From Rhodococcus sp. RD6.2 (GTDB lineage: Bacteria > Actinomycetota > Actinomycetes > Mycobacteriales > Mycobacteriaceae): DNA of 64,000 nt. The stretch lies in contig NZ_CVQP01000006.1 of assembly GCF_001040705.1 (NCBI RefSeq), forward strand, positions 301,760 to 365,759, written 5' to 3'. Shown one piece after another: positions 60,258 through 64,000 of the stretch (position 1 is the stretch's first letter; each line of letters starts with the position of its first letter). A model generated the notes under the pieces. That model worked only from the letters and a program-made list of their open reading frames with translations, did not search any database and was not told where the DNA came from. The position numbers and the translations under genes were made by a program.

Positions 60258-61082
60258 GTGAGGTTGTACCGGGATCATGCAGTGGTGCTGCGCCAGCACA
60301 AGCTGGGCGAGGCCGACCGCATCGTCACCCTCCTCACCAGGCAGTACGGACTCGTTCGTGCCGTTGCCAAGGGAGTCCGCCGCACCAAGTCGAAGTTCGG
60401 GGCCCGGCTCGAGCCGTTCGCCCACATCGACGTCCAGCTCTACCCCGGCCGCTCGCTCGACGTGATCACCCAGGTGCAGACGCTCGACGCGTTCGCCACC
60501 GACATCGTCGACGACTACGGCCGCTACACCACCGCCTGCGCGATCCTCGAGACCGCCGAACGGCTGTCCGGGGAGGAGCGGGCGCCCGCGCCGCGCCTGC
60601 ACCGGCTGACGGTCGGGGCGCTGCGCGCGGTCAGCGACCAGGTCCGCGCACCCGAGCTGGTCCTCGACGCCTTCCTGCTGCGGGCGATGGGCTTCGCCGG
60701 CTGGGCGCCTGCCCTCGACGAGTGCGCCCGCTGCGCCGCGCCCGGCCCGCACCGCGCGTTCCACGTCGCCGCCGGGGGAGCGGTGTGCGTGCACTGCCGC
60801 CCGCCGGGTGCCGCCACGCCGTCGCCCGGTGTGCTCGACCTGATGGCCGCACTGGACCGCGGTGACTGGGAGTTCGCGGAGACCGTCGCCGCAGGGGTGC
60901 GGTCGCAGGCGTCCGGTCTGGTCGCCGCGCACCTGCAGTGGCACCTGGAACGGCAGCTGCGGACACTGCCTCTGATCGAACGAGCGCGGCCGCATGCCGC
61001 TGCCCCTGAGCAGGTCGGGCAGGGGGCCGTCGGGCAGGATGAAGGGCGTGATCCGACGACGCGCACCGCAAGCCTCGCCTGA
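60258..61082 (+). CDS. recO: DNA repair protein RecO
   Basis: Recombination mediator that loads RecA with RecF/RecR. N-terminal OB-fold: [20 protein letters not shown] then [14 protein letters not shown]; the C-terminal zinc-binding Cys are in [14 protein letters not shown] and CVHC (residues about 157-182). 274 aa. GTG 60258 yields the standard N-terminus. Overlaps uppS by about 44 nt. Confidence 0.92.
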   Translation: MRLYRDHAVVLRQHKLGEADRIVTLLTRQYGLVRAVAKGVRRTKSKFGARLEPFAHIDVQLYPGRSLDVITQVQTLDAFATDIVDDYGRYTTACAILETAERLSGEERAPAPRLHRLTVGALRAVSDQVRAPELVLDAFLLRAMGFAGWAPALDECARCAAPGPHRAFHVAAGGAVCVHCRPPGAATPSPGVLDLMAALDRGDWEFAETVAAGVRSQASGLVAAHLQWHLERQLRTLPLIERARPHAAAPEQVGQGAVGQDEGRDPTTRTASLA

Positions 61083-61845
61083 CCGGGAGATCCGTCCCCC
61101 GAACCCGCACCCGTCCGGGGCGCGGGCGCCGATCATCCAGCCCGAGCTCATTCCCCGGCACGTCGCGCTGGTGATGGACGGCAACGGCCGGTGGGCGCAG
61201 GAACGCGGACTGCCGCGTACCGCCGGACACGAGCGTGGTGAGGCCGTCCTCATGGACTCCGTCGAGGGGTGCATCGAGGTAGGTGTGAAATGGCTGTCGG
61301 CCTACGCGTTCTCCACCGAGAACTGGAAGCGCAGCCCCGAAGAGGTCAAGTTCCTGATGGGCTTCAACCGGGACGTGATCCGGCGCCGCCGCGACGAGAT
61401 GCACGAGATGGGCGTCCGGGTGCGCTGGGCGGGACGCAGGCCGCGTCTGTGGGCGTCGGTGATCAAGGAACTCGAGATCGCCGAGGAGCTCACCAAGGAC
61501 AACGACGTCATGACGCTGACCATGTGCGTCAACTACGGCGGCCGGGCCGAAATCGCCGACGCCGCACGGGAGATCGCACGCCGGGTCGCGGCAGGCGAGA
61601 TCAACCCGGAGAAGGTCACCGAGGCGACCGTCGCCAAGTACCTCGACGAACCCGACATGCCCGACGTCGACCTGTTCCTGCGCCCTTCCGGCGAGCTGCG
61701 CACGTCGAACTTCCTCATCTGGCAGTCCGCCTACGCGGAGATGGTGTTCCAGGAGAAGCTGTTTCCCGACTTCGACCGCCGCGACCTGTGGGCCGCCTGC
61801 GTCGAGTATGCGTCGCGTGACCGCCGCTTTGGCGGAGTCAAATGA
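61039..61845 (+). CDS. uppS: isoprenyl diphosphate synthase (UppS/decaprenyl type)
   Basis: cis-Prenyltransferase making the long polyprenyl diphosphate carrier for cell-wall synthesis. Motifs: [14 protein letters not shown] (catalytic Asp, about residue 46), [22 protein letters not shown] and [20 protein letters not shown]. 268 aa. ATG 61039 lies inside recO; GTG 61048 is an alternative. In Corynebacteriales this locus encodes the decaprenyl diphosphate synthase (Rv2361c-like). Confidence 0.9.
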   Translation: MKGVIRRRAPQASPDREIRPPNPHPSGARAPIIQPELIPRHVALVMDGNGRWAQERGLPRTAGHERGEAVLMDSVEGCIEVGVKWLSAYAFSTENWKRSPEEVKFLMGFNRDVIRRRRDEMHEMGVRVRWAGRRPRLWASVIKELEIAEELTKDNDVMTLTMCVNYGGRAEIADAAREIARRVAAGEINPEKVTEATVAKYLDEPDMPDVDLFLRPSGELRTSNFLIWQSAYAEMVFQEKLFPDFDRRDLWAACVEYASRDRRFGGVK

Positions 61846-62243
61846 GCGAGGACACCGCCGCTGCGCTCCAGGCGCGGGTGCACGGCGCGCTCGCGCTGTT
61901 CGTTGACATCGCGGAAACGACCGATGGTTCATTGGGATTCGAGTACGCGGGTGCCCTGTGCTCGATGCGTGCCGTGAATCTCGCTCCCGGATTGGATGTG
62001 CTGTCGCTGACGGCGGTCCTGGCGTGGGATCGGCCCGTCAGCACCACGCTGCACCGCAAGGTCGCGGCGAAGAACGATGCGCTGCAGTTCGGGTTGGTCT
62101 CGGTGATCACCCGCGGGCGCCTCGCCGACGTCATCCTCCGCTACACCTTCCCCGCCGCCGGGCTGACGGACGAGGCGCTGACCACGATGCTCCTGCTCGT
62201 GCTCGCCGGTGTGGAGGACAGCAGGCAGGGTCTGCTCGGGTAG
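61842..62243 (+). CDS. YbjN-like small protein
   Basis: 133 aa, overlapping uppS by ATGA. The fold pattern ([20 protein letters not shown], then [14 protein letters not shown] and [15 protein letters not shown], with [20 protein letters not shown]) fits YbjN/type III chaperone-like domains, but the match is by eye only. Cytoplasmic; role unknown. Confidence 0.6.
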   Translation: MSEDTAAALQARVHGALALFVDIAETTDGSLGFEYAGALCSMRAVNLAPGLDVLSLTAVLAWDRPVSTTLHRKVAAKNDALQFGLVSVITRGRLADVILRYTFPAAGLTDEALTTMLLLVLAGVEDSRQGLLG

Positions 62244-62425
62244 CGCGCACCTGCTCGACCTCGTCTACGGCGATCACCGGCGACACCTACAGCTGAGCAC
62301 CGGGGTTGCTGCCCCGACGAACGATCCTGTCGGCCCGCACCGAACAGTCGTATCGTGACTCGGAGACCCGGCGCTCGGGTGGGACCCGCGTCGGGCGAAT
62401 CCCCATCAGAGCCGAGGTGGCAGTC

Positions 62426-63829
62426 ATGGGAGTCGACCAGGGGACCGACCTCACCGAATCACGATCGGACGTCGCGTCGATCGCCGCCGACCTGCGCAGG
62501 GTGTTCGCTACCGGACGCACCAGACCCGCGGCCTGGCGGATCGCGCAACTCGAAGGCATCGAACGTCTCCTCGTCGAGCGGGAAGACGACCTCGTGCAGG
62601 CGCTGGCCGAGGATCTCGGGCGCAGTGCTCTCGAGAATTGGTTCATCGATGTCGCGCCGGCCGGGGCCGAAGCCTCGTATGTCCGGAAGCGGTTGCGGCG
62701 GTGGATGCGGCGCAGCCTGCGCGGTCTGCCCGTGAACCAGCAGCCTGCGCTGGGCTGGGTGCAGTACGAGCCGCTCGGTGTGGTGTTGATCGTCGGGGCG
62801 TGGAACGCGCCTGTGACACTGGTCCTGAAACCGCTGGTTGCTGCCATCGCGGCGGGTAACTGTGTCGTGCTCAAACCTTCCGAGTTGACGCCCGCCACGT
62901 CGCGACTGCTCGCGCGGATCGTTCCCGAGTATCTCGACCCCGAGGCGATCGCCGTGGTCGAGGGGGACGGGGCGGTCACCCAGGACCTCCTCGCGCAGGG
63001 AATGGATCACTGTCTCTTCACCGGTGGTACCGAGATCGGGCGGAAGGTAATGGCTGCTGCGGCGCCGCACCTCACACCCGTCACCCTCGAACTGGGCGGG
63101 AAGTCGCCGGTGATCGTCACCGCCGATGCCGATCTCGAGGTGACGGCTCGCCGGATCGCGTGGGCGAAGCTGCTGAACTCGGGTCAGGTGTGCCTGGCGC
63201 CGGACTATCTGCTCGTCGAGCGTTCGGTGCGGGACGAACTGGTCGCCCGGATCGTCGAGGCAGTCGGGCGGTTCCGGGCGGAGGAATCGAGTCCGGGGGT
63301 TCGGATCGTCAACGAGCGCCAGTTCGACCGTTTGGCCGGGTATCTCGCGACAACACGCGCGACGGTGGTGCTCGGCGGTGGGTTCGACCGCGCGGCTCTC
63401 ACGGTCGAACCCACCGTGCTGCTGGATCCGGAAGTCGACGAACCGATGATGACCGAGGAGATATTCGGTCCGATTCTTCCGGTCCTTGCCGTGGATTCAC
63501 TCGACGCGGCATTCGCGTTCGTGACGTCCCGGCCGAAGCCGCTGGCCGCGTACCTGTTCACCCGCTCCGCTGATGCGCGGCGCCGGTTCGTGGCCGAGAT
63601 CAGCGCCGGCGGCATGGTGGTGAACCACCTCATCTATCACTACAGTGCGCAGGTTCTTCCGTTCGGTGGGGTCGGTGCCAGCGGAACTGGCCGCTACAAC
63701 GGGAAATGGGGGTTCGAGACCTTCAGCAACCGGAAGGCCGTGCTGGTCAAGCCTTTCAAGCCGGACCCGCGGTTCGTCTATCCGCCGTACACCGACCGTG
63801 CCGTCGCGATCCTGCGCAGGCTGTTCTAG
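62426..63829 (+). CDS. aldehyde dehydrogenase (class 3-like)
   Basis: 467-aa NAD(P)-dependent aldehyde dehydrogenase. Seen: VLIVGAWNAPVTLVLKPLVA with CVVLKPSE (cofactor Lys), FTGGTEIGRKVM, catalytic Glu in LELGGKSPV (about residue 218) and catalytic Cys in NSGQVCLAPDY (about 252). EEIFGPILPVL and a hydrophobic, basic C-terminus follow, as in class 3 fatty aldehyde dehydrogenases. ATG 62426 has GAGG 8 nt upstream. Substrate unknown; aliphatic aldehydes are likely. No promoter motif seen in 62244-62425. Confidence 0.88.
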   Translation: MGVDQGTDLTESRSDVASIAADLRRVFATGRTRPAAWRIAQLEGIERLLVEREDDLVQALAEDLGRSALENWFIDVAPAGAEASYVRKRLRRWMRRSLRGLPVNQQPALGWVQYEPLGVVLIVGAWNAPVTLVLKPLVAAIAAGNCVVLKPSELTPATSRLLARIVPEYLDPEAIAVVEGDGAVTQDLLAQGMDHCLFTGGTEIGRKVMAAAAPHLTPVTLELGGKSPVIVTADADLEVTARRIAWAKLLNSGQVCLAPDYLLVERSVRDELVARIVEAVGRFRAEESSPGVRIVNERQFDRLAGYLATTRATVVLGGGFDRAALTVEPTVLLDPEVDEPMMTEEIFGPILPVLAVDSLDAAFAFVTSRPKPLAAYLFTRSADARRRFVAEISAGGMVVNHLIYHYSAQVLPFGGVGASGTGRYNGKWGFETFSNRKAVLVKPFKPDPRFVYPPYTDRAVAILRRLF

Positions 63830-64000
63830 TCCTCCGCCGGTTTCGGGGTCAGGGCCTCGAGGGCGCTGGTGAGGTCGGCCTCGAAGCGGTCGCGGTCGAC
63901 GCCTGCCGCGGTGAGGGGGCCGTCGCCGTTCTCGACCTCCAGTAGCGCCAGGAGGATGTGCTCGGTTCCGATGTAGTTGTGGCCCAATCGGAGTGCGTGG
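63826..64000 (-). CDS. Clp N-terminal-domain protein (partial)
   Basis: The last 57 or so residues of a gene running in from the right edge, ending TAG 63826-63828. The visible part reads ALRLGHNYIGTEHILLALLE, the hallmark of the Clp N-terminal repeat, and ends soon after, so this is a stand-alone Clp N-domain protein rather than full ClpC. Such proteins may bind adaptors or substrates of ClpC. Its stop overlaps that of the aldehyde dehydrogenase. Confidence 0.78.
   Translation of the reverse strand, partial: HALRLGHNYIGTEHILLALLEVENGDGPLTAAGVDRDRFEADLTSALEALTPKPAED

Noticed and set aside
1-64000. CRISPR arrays, tRNA/rRNA genes, insertion sequences, attachment sites
   Set aside because: No regularly spaced repeats, cloverleaf-like sequences, transposase motifs or flanking direct repeats were recognised by eye.

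Overview
High-GC (about 68-70 %) actinobacterial chromosome, most likely a large-genome Rhodococcus (inference). The flanks carry a Corynebacteriales core set in the familiar mycobacterial grouping (sirohydrochlorin chelatase/cysNDH/sirA, hemW, hrcA-dnaJ2-rsmE and phoH-ybeY-corC-era-amidase-recO-uppS). Between them lie catabolic genes typical of rhodococci: a 3-ketosteroid dehydrogenase, an EthA-like monooxygenase and many TetR regulators. Several genes look leaderless, with a TANNNT box 6-7 nt before GTG or ATG. I saw no tRNA, rRNA, CRISPR array or insertion sequence.

1-9 kb: the end of an unidentified gene and kstD run rightward. A tightly coupled leftward operon, sirA-cysH-cysD-cysN-chelatase, covers assimilatory sulfate reduction (ATP + sulfate to APS, APS to sulfite, sulfite to sulfide) and siroheme iron insertion. 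It is preceded by a 29-codon leaderless ORF with a Cys-rich end (CSCCCLSC), a probable cysteine-sensing attenuator. hemW diverges from it. 9-13.5 kb: two small unknown genes, an Rv2375-like gene, then hrcA, dnaJ2 and rsmE.

13.4-26.5 kb: a purine/ureide catabolism island. One long leftward operon encodes a substrate-binding lipoprotein, a 2OG-Fe(II) oxygenase, a 32-codon ORF, a probable 8-oxoguanine deaminase, UraD, urate oxidase, HIU hydrolase, a CitE-like aldolase, allantoicase and PuuE allantoinase. The divergent operon carries the transporter ATPase and permease, a second oxygenase, a GntR regulator and an alpha/beta hydrolase. Together they would import a substrate and convert oxidised purine through urate, allantoin and allantoate to ureidoglycolate plus urea.

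26.5-34 kb: a secreted protein, two TetR regulators, an esterase coupled to a Baeyer-Villiger-type monooxygenase, two exported small proteins and an RNase H-like protein. 34-50 kb: a defence-like island built on a type I restriction-modification system. It opens with an unusual HTH / degenerate methylase / HsdS-like fusion, then hsdM, hsdS, a DUF6508-like gene, a CRR6-like gene, a PASTA membrane protein and a Gre-like protein. An SOS-controlled HNH gene, an EndoU-like protein and two exported-type proteins (one frameshifted) separate these from hsdR. The hsdR promoter and the fusion-gene promoter share the palindrome GATAAC-N4-GTTATC.

50-64 kb: a small NTPase, a STAS-like protein, an MFS exporter with its divergent TetR and paired operators, then the resumed core block phoH, ybeY, corC-like, era, a lipoprotein, a TetR/amidase pair, recO, uppS and a YbjN-like gene. 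The window ends with an aldehyde dehydrogenase and a truncated Clp N-domain protein. About 40 kb of accessory DNA separates rsmE from phoH.
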